From: UBA6168 sp964423205
GTDB taxonomy: Bacteria > Bacteroidota > Bacteroidia > Chitinophagales > Saprospiraceae
NCBI GenBank assembly: GCA_964423205.1
Contig: CAYRDX010000008.1
Span: 1 to 64,000, forward strand
DNA: 64,000 bases
Direction of reading: 5' to 3'
This document shows, piece by piece, positions 17,774 through 29,400 of this stretch. Numbering within the stretch: the first letter of the stretch is position 1; the number at the start of each line of letters is the position of its first letter. The translations under genes were made by a program, and so were the position numbers. The notes below the pieces were generated by a model. It saw only the letters and a program-made list of their open reading frames with translations, did not search any database and was not told where the DNA came from.

Positions 17774-18565
17774 ATGAATGGACAACTTAGAAACAACTTT
17801 GATGAGATGGTATTGAAATTCAACTGTCCGGAATTCATAACAGGCGATCCAATCTCTGTTCCCCATAGCTACACTAAAAAACAGGATATTGAAATCAGTG
17901 CCTTTTGGACCGCCATGCTTTCATGGGGACAGCGGCCAACCATCATTTCAAAGTCTAAGGAACTCTTCAATCTGATGGGGCCTTCTCCTTATGATTTTGT
18001 GAAAAATCACAGTGAAATTGACCGGAAGCCATTCCTCGGTTTTAAACACCGCACATTCCAACCAACTGACACGCTTTATTTTCTCGAATTCTTCCAATGG
18101 TTCTACGAGGAATATAAATCCCTGGAAGATGGGTTTTTGTTGGGCCTGAAACCCGAACATGTTCATGTTGGCGGTGCACTGACTGCTTTTCACACCCTTT
18201 TCTTTTCCCGGCCATATACTTCCGCCCGGACAAAAAAACACGTGCCCACACCAAGGATGAATTCTGCTTGCAAAAAGCTGAACCTGTTTCTGAGGTGGAT
18301 GGTTCGTACCGATGATGCAGGAGTGGATTTCGGAATATGGAACCGAATTAAACCTTCTCAATTGCTCATTCCGCTGGATGTTCATGTGGAGCGCATTGCA
18401 AGAAAGTATGGATTACTGAAACGTAAACAAGCTGATTGGCAGGCCGTTTTGGAACTGACGGAAAAGCTCAGGGAATGGGATGTGGATGACCCTGTGAAAT
18501 ACGATTATGCGCTTTTTGGAATTGGTGTTTTGGAAAAGAACAATCCTCAAACAGGCTACTCCTGA
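17774..18565 (+). CDS. TIGR02757 (DUF2400) family protein
   Basis: A 263-residue conserved protein of the TIGR02757 family, found widely in Bacteroidota and of unproven function. The sequence is mainly helical. Family-type features include the early DPISVPHSYTKKQDIEISAFWTA segment, NLFLRWMVR in the middle and the strongly conserved LDVHVERIARKYGLLKRK region, followed by VKYDYALFGIG. The last part is reminiscent of helix-hairpin-helix DNA-glycosylase-like folds, so a nucleic-acid role is possible but not shown. Its last 10 bases overlap the end of the convergent murF-alr gene, so the two tails share sequence. Confidence 0.85.
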   Translation: MNGQLRNNFDEMVLKFNCPEFITGDPISVPHSYTKKQDIEISAFWTAMLSWGQRPTIISKSKELFNLMGPSPYDFVKNHSEIDRKPFLGFKHRTFQPTDTLYFLEFFQWFYEEYKSLEDGFLLGLKPEHVHVGGALTAFHTLFFSRPYTSARTKKHVPTPRMNSACKKLNLFLRWMVRTDDAGVDFGIWNRIKPSQLLIPLDVHVERIARKYGLLKRKQADWQAVLELTEKLREWDVDDPVKYDYALFGIGVLEKNNPQTGYS

Positions 18566-21126
18566 ACATACACCCGTTTTACCCGGCCTGAAATGGAAGT
18601 AAAAACCTCATAGGGAATGGTATCCAATACATTGGCCAGTTCTTCCACCCTTAATTCTCCTCCGGCCTCTGACTTTCCGAAAATGATCACAGAATCTCCT
18701 TCTCTTAGTTCCGGTATGTCCGTAACATCGGCCATTATCATATCCATACAGACATTGCCGATGATGGGCGCTCTTTTTTTACCAATCAATACAGAGAACC
18801 GGCCATTGCCAGCCTTTCGAAGCAAGCCATCGGCATAACCTATACTGATCGTTGCTATGCGCGAAGGTTTATCAATTCTGCCTTTGCGTCCATATCCAAT
18901 TGTTTCCCCGGCATTTGCTTTTTTGATTTGTGACACAGTAGCTTTCAGGGTATTGACCGTTTGAAGTTTTGATTGCAAAATGCCACTGCTGTCAATACCA
19001 TAAAGCCCTAAGCCCAGCCGTACCATTTCCATTTGATAATTCGGGAATCGCAGAATGCCGCTTGAGTTAAGTATGTGGCGCAAAGGACGATATCCAAGGC
19101 TACTGGCAAGTTGTTCGTACAAATTACTGAACTCACTAAACTGCTCTTTGGTAAACTCATCATGCTCTTTAGCCTCACTGCCGGCAAGGTGCGAGAAAAT
19201 GCTTTTGACGGTAAAAAAAGTATTGCCGAAAAGAGGGTTTTTGAGTTCTCGAATCAATTCAGTCAAATCTTCTTTTTCAAAACCGAGTCTTTTCATGCCG
19301 GTTTCCAGTTTCAGGTGAATAGCTGGAAGATAATTCTCTGACAGCGAAGGGTGCTTCTTTAGAAAAGTTTGGAATTTTTTCAAAATGCCCAGGCTGTACA
19401 TTTCTGGTTCGAGTCGATACCTGACAAGGGCTTCAAAAGTGGTTTCCTCGGGATTCATCACCATGATAGGCAATTGCACACCGGCCTTTCGCAGTTCCAC
19501 CCCTTCATCAGCATAAGCTACACCCAAATAATCCACATGCTGAAATTCCAATAGCTTGGCTACTTCGGAACTGCCGCTTCCATAGGCACTCGCTTTCACC
19601 ATGACCATGAGCCGGGTGCCCGGATTAAGATGCGATTGATACATGCGCAAATTATGCAGCAAAGCACTCAGATTTACCTCTAAGGTGGTTTGATGAATTC
19701 TGGTAGCCAGCCGATTCGCTATCTGTTCAAAGCCGAATTTCCGGGCGCCCTTCAGCAGAATGAATTCATCACGAAAATTCAAATCAGCGAAGTTTTCTAA
19801 TAAGTCTGGGGTAGTTGCATAAAAACATGCATTCATGCTGGCTGGGAGTTCCTTGCGAATGGATGCCACCTCACTCCCGATTCCAATAAAGCGGTCTATT
19901 CTTTTTTCAGCAATTAGGCCGGCAACCTTTGCATATAACATTTCAGGGCTCTTCCCGCTTTGTAAAATATCCGATAGTATTAATGTCCTTTTGAGATTTT
20001 TTTTCAGCAATGGCTGATTCTGTTGTTCCAGAAAATTCAAAGCGATGGTAAGGGAAGTCAGGTCGGAGTTATATGTGTCGTTGATTATAGTACAACCATT
20101 AATTCCCTCTTTCAGCTCCAACCGCATGGCAACAGGTTCCAGCTTGCTGAGTCTGGATGCAATGATACTGGGCTCATAACCCATGCTGAGCATTAAGCAG
20201 ACGCAATGAATGCTGTTCTGTATGGATGCCGCATCTGTGAATGGAACAGTTGCTTTGAAATCGGGTACTTTTGTAAATGTGCCGGCACTAATTTTCAGTT
20301 CCGTTGAATTTGCATCTTTGGCAGTTATGTATTCAACCTGAACGGAGGCAGATTTACCGGTGGCTGACCATGAAATGCATTGAGGCGGATGATCCAGTCT
20401 TGCCTGTAAGAGGTCATTCATGCTTTTTAGGATCAATGCATCATCCAGGCAATAAATGATCTTTTCTGCACTGTAGAACAACTGTGTTTTCTCCCTGAGT
20501 TTGGTTTCGATATTCGGAAATCCCTCGCTGTGAGCATCGCCAATGTTGGTTAGAATGCCAATGTCCGGAACAAGGATTTTGGCAAGGCTGTTCATTTCAT
20601 TTAACTGCGAAATGCCTGCCTCAAAAATACCTAACTGATGATCTGCATTGATCTGTAAAACGGAAAGCGGCACTCCGGTTTGAGAGTTAAAACTTCGGGG
20701 GCTGCGCACGATGTGGTATTCGGGATGCATCAGTTGGAACAACCATTCCTTGACCACCGTTTTGCCATTGCTTCCAGTGATGCCAATGACAGGTAATGCA
20801 AATTGTTGGCGATGCCACTTTGCCAATTCATGAAAAGCTTGCTGGGTATTGGGGACCACCAGAAAGTTGGCATTTGGACTTGTCGCCACAACATTAGCCT
20901 CCGGCTTTTGGGAAACCAGGAAATGACGGACTCCGTTTTGGTAAAGATCCTGTACAAAATCATGTCCATCATGTCTTCTCCCTTTCAATGCGAGGAAGAT
21001 GGAACTGGCAGGAAAAATGACCTGTCTGCTATCCAAAATGATGTGCTCAATTTGAGCATCAACATTTGGAGGTTGCAGGAAATAACCGCCGGTGATTTCA
21101 GCTATTTTATGAATGGAGTAACGCAT
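18556..21126 (-). CDS. Bifunctional UDP-MurNAc-tripeptide:D-Ala-D-Ala ligase / alanine racemase
   Basis: An 856-residue fusion of two peptidoglycan-precursor enzymes, MurF at the N-terminus and Alr at the C-terminus, a known arrangement in Bacteroidota. The MurF half (about 1-450) shows DSRQV with SIFLALKG (substrate-binding N-domain), the ATP-binding GITGSNGKT near residue 120 and a NDTYNSD segment. The Alr half (about 485-856) shows the PLP lysine motif MVKASAYGSG and the C-terminal IGYADGL. One chain would both supply D-alanine and add D-Ala-D-Ala to the stem peptide in the cytoplasm. The ATG at 21126 fits the MurF N-terminus. The gene is divergent from the phosphatidyltransferase gene. 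Confidence 0.95.
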   Translation of the reverse strand: MRYSIHKIAEITGGYFLQPPNVDAQIEHIILDSRQVIFPASSIFLALKGRRHDGHDFVQDLYQNGVRHFLVSQKPEANVVATSPNANFLVVPNTQQAFHELAKWHRQQFALPVIGITGSNGKTVVKEWLFQLMHPEYHIVRSPRSFNSQTGVPLSVLQINADHQLGIFEAGISQLNEMNSLAKILVPDIGILTNIGDAHSEGFPNIETKLREKTQLFYSAEKIIYCLDDALILKSMNDLLQARLDHPPQCISWSATGKSASVQVEYITAKDANSTELKISAGTFTKVPDFKATVPFTDAASIQNSIHCVCLMLSMGYEPSIIASRLSKLEPVAMRLELKEGINGCTIINDTYNSDLTSLTIALNFLEQQNQPLLKKNLKRTLILSDILQSGKSPEMLYAKVAGLIAEKRIDRFIGIGSEVASIRKELPASMNACFYATTPDLLENFADLNFRDEFILLKGARKFGFEQIANRLATRIHQTTLEVNLSALLHNLRMYQSHLNPGTRLMVMVKASAYGSGSSEVAKLLEFQHVDYLGVAYADEGVELRKAGVQLPIMVMNPEETTFEALVRYRLEPEMYSLGILKKFQTFLKKHPSLSENYLPAIHLKLETGMKRLGFEKEDLTELIRELKNPLFGNTFFTVKSIFSHLAGSEAKEHDEFTKEQFSEFSNLYEQLASSLGYRPLRHILNSSGILRFPNYQMEMVRLGLGLYGIDSSGILQSKLQTVNTLKATVSQIKKANAGETIGYGRKGRIDKPSRIATISIGYADGLLRKAGNGRFSVLIGKKRAPIIGNVCMDMIMADVTDIPELREGDSVIIFGKSEAGGELRVEELANVLDTIPYEVFTSISGRVKRVYVQE

Positions 21127-21205
21127 TCCTGACTTTAGTTCAGCTTCATTTTTTTATGTGTTGCTCTGTTGGATTGACCATTTTAGGTAAACCCAAATAA
21201 AGCAA

Positions 21206-21213
21206 TAGCTTTG
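21206..21213 (+). promoter_or_regulatory. Bacteroidota -7 box upstream of the CDP-alcohol phosphatidyltransferase fusion
   Basis: TAGCTTTG matches TAnnTTTG exactly and lies 24 bases before the ATG at 21238. It overlaps an alternative TTG start at 21211, which argues for the ATG. A -33 element at ideal spacing is not clear. Confidence 0.45.
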
Positions 21214-21237
21214 CGGCGAATTTATAACAATAGGACG

Positions 21238-22443
21238 ATGAAACATGAACAAACCGCTTTGCAAGCGATAATTGAATTGCCGGATAAAAGCGGAAAGGAT
21301 GAAAAATTTGACCCGACAAAACTCGAAATACTCGGCCTGACGGTATTGGAGAGAACGCTGTGGACTCTGGACAGGGCAGGTGTCAAGCAGGTTCACATAT
21401 TGCCAAATGGCAACAGGGAATCGCTAAAAACTATTCTGTCCAAGGAAAGAAACTGGGACCTTCAAATCATGACTCATAATGGTCAAACAAGGGACGAACT
21501 ATTGGAAGCGATTTCCCCAGACGATTTGGTATTCAGCTTGTCAGAACCACTGGTAATGGAGGCATCGGTACCAGTTACTATGCTCACAGAGGTGTTGTCG
21601 GAAACCAATACAGTGATTTCCGCAAAAAACAAAAAGATATTGGTAGGCCAATCCAGATTCTTCAAAACTAAATCAACTGTTGAGTCCAGGGAGATAGACC
21701 TGCCATTTTTCTGTTTTGCCATCAAAACTGCAGAAGATGTAAAATCCGTCACTAATGCATTGATTGGGTCTTTGACAAAACCCACTGACGGTTGGGTGTC
21801 AAGAACACTGAACCGGCATATTTCAACTGCCATAAGCCGGGTGTTGGCAAAAACCAGTGTAACACCAAATCAGGTCACTGTTGTCAATGGGCTTGTTGGA
21901 TTCATTCCCTGTTACTTCATGTATGAAGGTGGATACTGGAATTGGCTGATCGGCACTGGAATTTTGCACCTGACATCAGTTGTTGACGGAGTAGATGGAG
22001 AAATTGCCCGCTTGAAATACAAGAGCTCCAAATTCGGACAATCCCTTGATACTTTCTTTGACTACACTACTGCTGTAGCTGCATTAGCCTGTCTGATTTT
22101 CGGAGTCCGTAATGCTGGCTGGCCGGAGATGTTTTACCAAATAGGCCTTTCCTCAATTTTATTTACTATCCTGGCGCTCTTGGTTCTGGTGCTGTATGTC
22201 ATCAGATTTAAAGGGGAGGGTGCTTTCTTTAACATTGGTTATGGATTCCGGGGCAAGACCTCAAGATTTGCCAGTTTCATGGAGTTTCTGGGCCTGTTCA
22301 CAAAAAGAGAATGGTATAATCTGATATTTTTCGTGATGGCAATAGTGGGCTTGTTGCCTTGGGCGCTTGTCTATGTTGCTATTATGACTTTCTTGGTTTT
22401 CATTTTTGCAGTTAGAGCGCATTTTATCAATCGCAAAGCCTGA
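21238..22443 (+). CDS. CDP-alcohol phosphatidyltransferase fused to a degenerate nucleotidyltransferase-like domain
   Basis: A 401-residue protein in two parts. The C-terminal half (about 190-401) has several membrane helices and the complete CDP-alcohol phosphatidyltransferase signature DGx2ARx8Gx3Dx3D at residues 253-275, so it should join a CDP-activated group to an alcohol in the inner membrane. The N-terminal half (about 1-185) has the outline of a sugar-phosphate/inositol-phosphate nucleotidyltransferase (LGLTVLERTLWTLDRAGVKQVHIL). It lacks the glycine-rich GxGTR...K donor-binding loop, which is replaced by ELPDKSGKDEKF. The layout recalls archaeal/thermophile IPCT-DIPPS fusions that make di-inositol phosphates, but the cytidylyltransferase activity is probably lost. 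The acceptor is unknown. ruvA follows 79 bases downstream. Confidence 0.85.
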   Translation: MKHEQTALQAIIELPDKSGKDEKFDPTKLEILGLTVLERTLWTLDRAGVKQVHILPNGNRESLKTILSKERNWDLQIMTHNGQTRDELLEAISPDDLVFSLSEPLVMEASVPVTMLTEVLSETNTVISAKNKKILVGQSRFFKTKSTVESREIDLPFFCFAIKTAEDVKSVTNALIGSLTKPTDGWVSRTLNRHISTAISRVLAKTSVTPNQVTVVNGLVGFIPCYFMYEGGYWNWLIGTGILHLTSVVDGVDGEIARLKYKSSKFGQSLDTFFDYTTAVAALACLIFGVRNAGWPEMFYQIGLSSILFTILALLVLVLYVIRFKGEGAFFNIGYGFRGKTSRFASFMEFLGLFTKREWYNLIFFVMAIVGLLPWALVYVAIMTFLVFIFAVRAHFINRKA

Positions 22444-22522
22444 CTCCTGATTTGGAAGAAAACCGAAATTTGGAAGAATATCGATTACCAGTTTGCATCT
22501 ACAATGCTTTAATTTTCAAAGG

Positions 22523-23113
22523 ATGATTACGTACATAAAAGGCATCATTACCCATAAAACCCCAACTTACATCGTCGTTGAGGCAGGGGGATTAGGTTAT
22601 CACGTGAACATCAGCCTCAATACTTATGCAAGGTTCGAAAAGTTGGAGCATGTGAAAATTCTCACCCTTTTCCTTGTAAAAGAGGATTCACATACGCTGT
22701 ACGGATTTGCAGAAGATGAAGAACGGTCTCTGTTCAGCCACCTTATTTCGGTTTCAGGTGTCGGCCCATCCACTGCTCAGGTTATGTTGTCCACGATGAA
22801 TCCTGAAGAACTTAGGGCAGCAATTATCGGCGAAAACGAAGTCATGCTGCGTAAAGTCAAGGGAATAGGTCAAAAAACGGCCAAGCAGATCATTCTCGAC
22901 TTGAAGAACAAATTGATCAAAGAAGGAGGTGAGGCTACCATTCCAACAGGAGCCATTAGCAGTACCATCAGGCAAGAGGCTTTGTCTGCCCTGCTTTCAC
23001 TTCAGGTAAATAAGATTCAGGCACAAAAAGCACTGAATAAGGTACTGGAAGAACACCCTGCTATTAGTAGTGTCGAAGAGCTCGTGAGACAGGCGCTGAA
23101 GCAACTATCCTGA
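22523..23113 (+). CDS. ruvA: Holliday junction branch migration protein RuvA
   Basis: A 196-residue DNA-binding subunit of the RuvAB Holliday-junction motor. Domain I (MITYIKGIITHKTPTYIVVEAGGLGYHV) is the OB-fold. The two helix-hairpin-helix motifs follow as LISVSGVGPSTAQVML and VKGIGQKTAKQIILDL, and domain III (about 150-196, which contacts RuvB) ends the protein. The ATG at 22523 matches the family N-terminus MI. A longer frame starting at 22493 adds ten residues with no family match. sprA lies 370 bases downstream in the same direction, a neighbourhood common in Bacteroidota genomes. Confidence 0.96.
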   Translation: MITYIKGIITHKTPTYIVVEAGGLGYHVNISLNTYARFEKLEHVKILTLFLVKEDSHTLYGFAEDEERSLFSHLISVSGVGPSTAQVMLSTMNPEELRAAIIGENEVMLRKVKGIGQKTAKQIILDLKNKLIKEGGEATIPTGAISSTIRQEALSALLSLQVNKIQAQKALNKVLEEHPAISSVEELVRQALKQLS

Positions 23114-23483
23114 AATTGAGTATCTCTGTGAATGTTAAAATCCAGGATTTATGAAAAACCGGATACAAGATGTCGTTTTCCCGTTACTGGAGAGTGAATA
23201 GGGATTTGATGTACTTTTTTATACTTTAAATGATAAAAAATCAGTTTTGAACTCAACCATTAATTCACCTTTCCGTAAAACCTCTGGCATTGTGAAAAGA
23301 CCTTAATCAGTTTTTTCCTTAATTCGCACTCATCAACCGTATTAAAGTTGGTCTTAATACTTGTAGGTTAGAATTAACGACGGGCACAATTCCCAGGATT
23401 TGCCCGTCGTTAATCATTACCGGTTAAAATTAATACTTAGAAAAGCCGGGACACAACAATAAAAGAAGGACGCCCATAGCATT
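23114..23483. other. Intergenic ruvA-sprA region with a strong hairpin
   Basis: No gene is visible in these 370 bases. A perfect 14-bp inverted repeat (23373-23386 with 23401-23414, 14-base loop) sits 70 bases before the sprA start. It has no T-tail, so it looks more like a 5' leader structure or protein-binding site than a terminator. Confidence 0.5.
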
Positions 23484-26400
23484 ATGACAAAGAATTACCT
23501 ACTGACCGGAATTTTGATTGGATTTGTATGTATTGGCCTGAATGTATCTCTTCATGCCGGCAATAATATTCCGGAAAATCCCTATGAGCAGCAGTATGTT
23601 GTTTCTTCCCTGAACAAGGCTTTTCAAATTCTGCCTTCCAGAACCTTTGAAAAGTTTACCCAGGTGCCTCTTGATACCATACCGTTGAAGGATCGCAAGG
23701 GTGATTTTATCAATGATAAAAACAAAAATCCCTTTGACCTCAAAGATCCTTCTCCTGTAGTAAAATCGGTTGAATACGATCCTGTTTCGGGCAATTACAT
23801 TATTACAGAAAAAATTGGAGAAGAGTATTTCCGTCCTCCGACTTACATGACCTTCGATGAGTACATGAAGTACAAAGCGAAGCAGCAGGAATCGGAGTAC
23901 TTTAATTCACTTTCTGGAATATCCGGAACCCGAAGCAGCTCAGGCAGGTTGGACCCCGTCGCAAAGATTGACGTTAAAAATCAGCTCATTGAGCGGCTTT
24001 TCGGAGGAACGGAAGTTGACATTCGGCCACAAGGAAATATCGACCTTACTTTCGGGGTTGAGTTTTCAAACATACAGAATCCGAGTTTCACCCAAAGACA
24101 ACAGCGACAAGGTGGTTTCGACTTTGATATGGGTATCCAGATGAACGTGCAAGGTTCCATCGGCGAGAAGCTGAAACTCTCCACCAACTATAATACACAA
24201 GCCACTTTCGACTTCGACAACACTATGAAGCTCGATTATGGCTCTTCTGATTTATTTGGCGAGGACGATATTATCAAAAAGATTGAGGCAGGAAACGTCA
24301 GTCTGCCATTTAGAGGCACACTGATTCAGGGCAGTCAGAGCCTTTTTGGTTTGAAAACAGAAATGCAATTCGGAAAATTGCGTCTCACCGCGGTAGCATC
24401 TCAACAGAAGTCGGAACGGGAGGAAATTACATTGCAAGGTGGCAGCCAATTTCAGGAATTTATTGTCAATGCCGATGAATACGATGAGAACCGCCATTTC
24501 TTCCTTACCCATTACAACCGCAACAACTACGAAGAGATTTTAGCAGAACTGCCCGACCTGAGAACTCTGTTCACCATTCAAAATCTTCAGGTTTGGGTTA
24601 CAGACACACGCAATGCCACGGAAAATATCAGAGACATCATCGCGATTGCAGACCTGGGTGAGCCCAGGCGGGTGACCAACACAACACCGGGAATGCAGCC
24701 CCCGTTGGTGCCAAAATTCAGAGACCTTCAGGGTGAAGGTCTTCCCGACAATAATGCCAACCCAATTTACGGACAACTGGCCTCTGACCAACGCCTCAGG
24801 ATTGTTGACAGGGCAGTGAATGCCCTGAAGTCTCCGCCATTCAATATGCAGCAAGGCAGGGATTTCGAGAAAGTAAGTGCCAGGAAGCTTTCACCAACTG
24901 AATATACCTTCCATCCCAATCTTGGATTCATTTCTTTGAACGTTAACATTCAACCGGACCAGGTTGTAGGTATTGCTTTTGAATATTCTTACAAGGACAG
25001 CATTTTCCAGGTTGGTGAAATAGCAGAGGACGTTCCACAGAATACAGATACGACCACGCAGAATGTGCTGTTTGTGAAAATGTTGAAAGGGACAACACAA
25101 CGTGTGGATTTGCCTACTTGGGACCTGATGATGAAAAACATCTATTCCATTGGAGCCTTCAATGTGGCCCGGGAGGATTTCAGGCTCGACATCTATTACG
25201 AAGATCCTGGGCAAGGCAAAAAACGTTTTCTTCCCGAGACTAATTTGGCAGGCGTTCCCTTGCTGAGGGTTTTTAACCTTGACAGATTAAATGTTCAGAA
25301 TGACCCACAACCCGACGGGGTTTTCGACTATGTAGAGGGCATTACCATCAATACCCGCAACGGGCGCATTATTTTCCCGGTGTTGGAACCTTTTGGATCT
25401 GCCCTGGGTAAGAAATTCAGCAATCCTGCAGATTCGGCGAGGTTTGTCTATTCACAACTATACAACTCCACACTGACCAATGCCCGTGAGTTTGCCGAAT
25501 TCAACCGCTTCACTATTGAAGGGTCTTACAAGTCGAGTGTTTCTTCGGAAATTTCACTGGGTGCTTTCAATATTCCTCCGGGTTCTATTGTTGTCAGTGC
25601 CGGTGGGCAACACCTGCGCGAAGGCATTGATTATGAAGTGGATTACAATATTGGCCGGATCAAGATTTTGAATGACGCTATACTCAATGCCGGAGCACCG
25701 ATCAGGGTTTCCTATGAGGATAATACTTTGTTTGGCTTCCAGACCAAAACAATGGTGGGTTTGAGAGCAGATTACGAAGTGAATAAAAACCTGACAATTG
25801 GAGGTACTTACCTGCACTTGTTTGAGCGCCCATTCACACAAAAAGTCAACATTGGCGATGACCCCATCAACAACCGGATTTTTGGGCTTGATGTCAATTA
25901 CGGCAAGGATGCTCCCTGGCTGACCAAAATGCTCGATAAGCTCCCGTTTTATTCCACCAAAGAAATTTCGAGGATCACAATTACAGCGGAAACTGCTGCT
26001 CTTCGTCCGGGACACGCGAGGGCCATCAACGAGGAATCGGCGGATGGAGACAAGGGTGGGGTGAACTACCTGGATGATTTTGAAGGCAGTGTGTCGTCTC
26101 TTGATTTACGAACACCATATATTGGCACGAATGGGTGGGTAATTTCCAGTATCCCTCAAAACGATGAACACAACAATAATCCGCTGTTTCCGGAGGCCGT
26201 CTTTAAAGACACTACCCTTACGGGCGTGAACAGGGCTTTGTTGAGTTGGTATCGCATTGACCCAAGTTTGCGCAATGCGGCCAGTAATCAGGGAAACCCC
26301 TATACACTGGCTATCCGTCAGCAGGAGATTTTCCCCAATTTCACACCTACCCAACAGTTTGGTGATACCTACGCCCAGATTCTGGATGTGATGTATGACC

Positions 26401-29400
26401 CCAGAAAAAGAGGACCATATAACTTTGATGTTCCCGGTGGTACTTCTCATTCCAGAGGTATTGATTTCAATGCAGACCTGGTGGATCCGAAGTCGCGGTG
26501 GGCGGGTATCATGCGTTCACTGAATACCAATGATTTTGAAGCAGCCAACATCGAATTTATCGAGTTTTGGATGATGAGCCCTTATCTCGATACGCTGGGC
26601 ACCGGGAGTTCCAATCCAGATGCCTTAGGTGGAGGCATGGATGGTTTCATTTATTTTAACCTGGGTAACGTTTCGGAAGACATCCTGCCTGATTCCCGAA
26701 AGTTTTTTGAAAACGGTTTGCCAGGTCCCAATACTCAGGGCCGGAGAGCTACGAATACCGGTTGGGGACGGGTGCCTCTTACTCAACAGATTACCAATGC
26801 GTTTGATATCAATACTGAGAACCGCAGGGCACAGGATGTTGGTCTCGAAGGCTTAAATGATGCGGATGAACGACAAAAATTCTCCGGATTTTTGAGTGCT
26901 GTTCAGTCCACTGTTTCTCCAAATATTTTAGAAGCAATAAAAGCTGACCCATCCAATGACAACTTCAAGCACTATCGCGATTTCTCTGATGAAACCCCTA
27001 TTCTGACGCGCTACAGTCGTTACTATGGTACGGAGGGCAATACTCCGGAAAATACAGGAGGTAATTTTGTCATGTCATCCACTCAGCTACCCGATTCCGA
27101 GGACCTGGATGGCGACCGCACATTGAATGAAACAGAGAGTTACTTCCAGTACCGGGTACCCATTCAGTTTGATGGAAACCGTGGTATTCGCACCGATAAT
27201 AACCCCTTTATTACCGAGTCAATTACCAGTACAGACGGTAAGCGGATTTGGTACCGATTCCGCATTCCTCTGAATCTGCTGGAGACGGATGAAAACTTCA
27301 AAAGGGTGGGAGGTATCCGCGACTTCCGCTCCATCCGATTTGCCAGGATATATTTCAAAGGTTTTGAAAAAAGGATGAATTTCCGCTTTGGTACGCTTGA
27401 GTTGGTCAGAAATCAATGGAGGCGTTACAAGCAGGATCTCGGCGAAGCATGTTTCGCGATTGAACCTCCCGATTTCAACGACCGCACTTCCTTTGAAGTG
27501 AATGCAGTGAACATTGAGGAAAACAGCAGCCGTAAGCCTTTCAACTATGTACTGCCTCCGGGCATCAGCAGAGAACAGGCGCTCGGTGTAAATCTCCACG
27601 CGCTGCAGAATGAACAATCACTATCACTTGGAGTATGCGACCTTGAAGACGGCGATGCAAGGGCCATTTATAAAACCGCCAACATCGACATGCGGGTTTT
27701 CAGCAAACTCAAGATGTTCGTGCATGCTGAACCCAATGTTTGTAGCATGGGACCTGTGCCAGTGAAAGATGGTGATTTGACCGTATTCATCAGATTGGGC
27801 AGCGACTTCAAGAACAATTTTTACGAGTATGAAATCCCTCTGAAAATCTCCACCGATGTCACTACTCCGTTCAATGACCCGGCTTATCTGCGCATAGTCT
27901 GGCCCACTGAAAATGATTTCAACATCGATTTCGAGTTACTTAAACAAATCAAAATAAACAGAAATGCCAGCGGTATTGCCATTGGCGACATCTACTTTGA
28001 AGCTGATCCAAACCGGCCGGATGCGAGGTTCAGTATAAAAGGGAACCCAAATCTCGGTTTGGTGAAAGCTATCATGATTGGCGTCAGGAATCCAATTAAA
28101 GGCAATGATTGTGACCCTTCAGACAAGAAAAGTGTAGAGATATGGGTGAACGAACTAAGAGCATTTGGTTTGGATGAAAGGGGTGGCGTGGCCGGCACCG
28201 CCAGGGTGGATTTCCAACTCGCTGACTTGGGTAATCTGACACTCTCTTCCAAGTTCAGCAGTATTGGATTTGGTGCACTTGACCAACAATTGGCACAACG
28301 GAGTAAGGAGCAAATCACCCAATACGACATTGCCACTAACCTCGAATTGTCCAAGTTCCTGCCTCAAGGCACCGGGTTGCGCATTCCGTTTTATTTCCAG
28401 TATTCCAAGGAAATACGTAATCCACAGTACGACCCCTATGACCTCGATCTTGAGTTGAAAGAAAAAGTGGACAGCTACGATTCAAGAGAGGAGCGGGATT
28501 CCATTCGTGAGCAGGCCCAATACATCACTTCCATAAAAAGCTACAATTTTACCAATGTCCGTAAAGAGCGCACCAATAGTCAGAAAAAGCCAATGCCATG
28601 GGACATTGCCAATTTTAGTTTTACCTATGCTTTTGATGAAACCGAGCACCGGAATCCGATAATTGAAAGTGACGTGCTTACCCGCCGAAGGGGCGCTATT
28701 GATTACACCTACTCAAAACCGGTGCGTTATCTGGAACCCTTCCGGGACATGATAAAAAATGATAAATACTTGAGGTTGATTAAGGAAATCAACTTTAATC
28801 CAATTCCTAACTCTTTTAGTTTCAGTACGGATCTCGACCGGAGGTTTAACACGACCAAATACCGTTTTGCCGGTGAAAATCCATTGTACAACACCTATTT
28901 TAACAAGCAATTCCTGTGGAGCAGGGATTACGATCTGCAATGGGACATCACCAAAAACATCAAGTTCATTTTCAGTGCCGATAACCGGAGTATTATAGAT
29001 GAACCCAGTGAGGTGGGCATGTTGGAGCGTTCACGATTGTCGTCCTCCGACCCCTTGTACATCTCCGACATTGGCCAGTACAGAAGGGATTCTATTTGGA
29101 GCAGCATCAGTGACTTTGGAAGAACCAAGAATTATGCGCACAACTTTAGCCTAACCTATAATTTACCACTTCGGTTTTTACCATTTATGGATTGGGTGAC
29201 TGTACGTGCAAACTATAAAGCAGACTATGGCTGGGATGCAGCCAGCCAGACTCCACTTGGCCGTAGTTTGGGCAACATCATCAGGAATGGTCAAAGCAGG
29301 CAATTGACCGGTGATTTTGATTTTGAGAAGATGTACAACTACTCAAACTATCTCCGGAAAATCAATACCCGCCAGAGGCCTTCTTCTGCCAGACCAAGCC

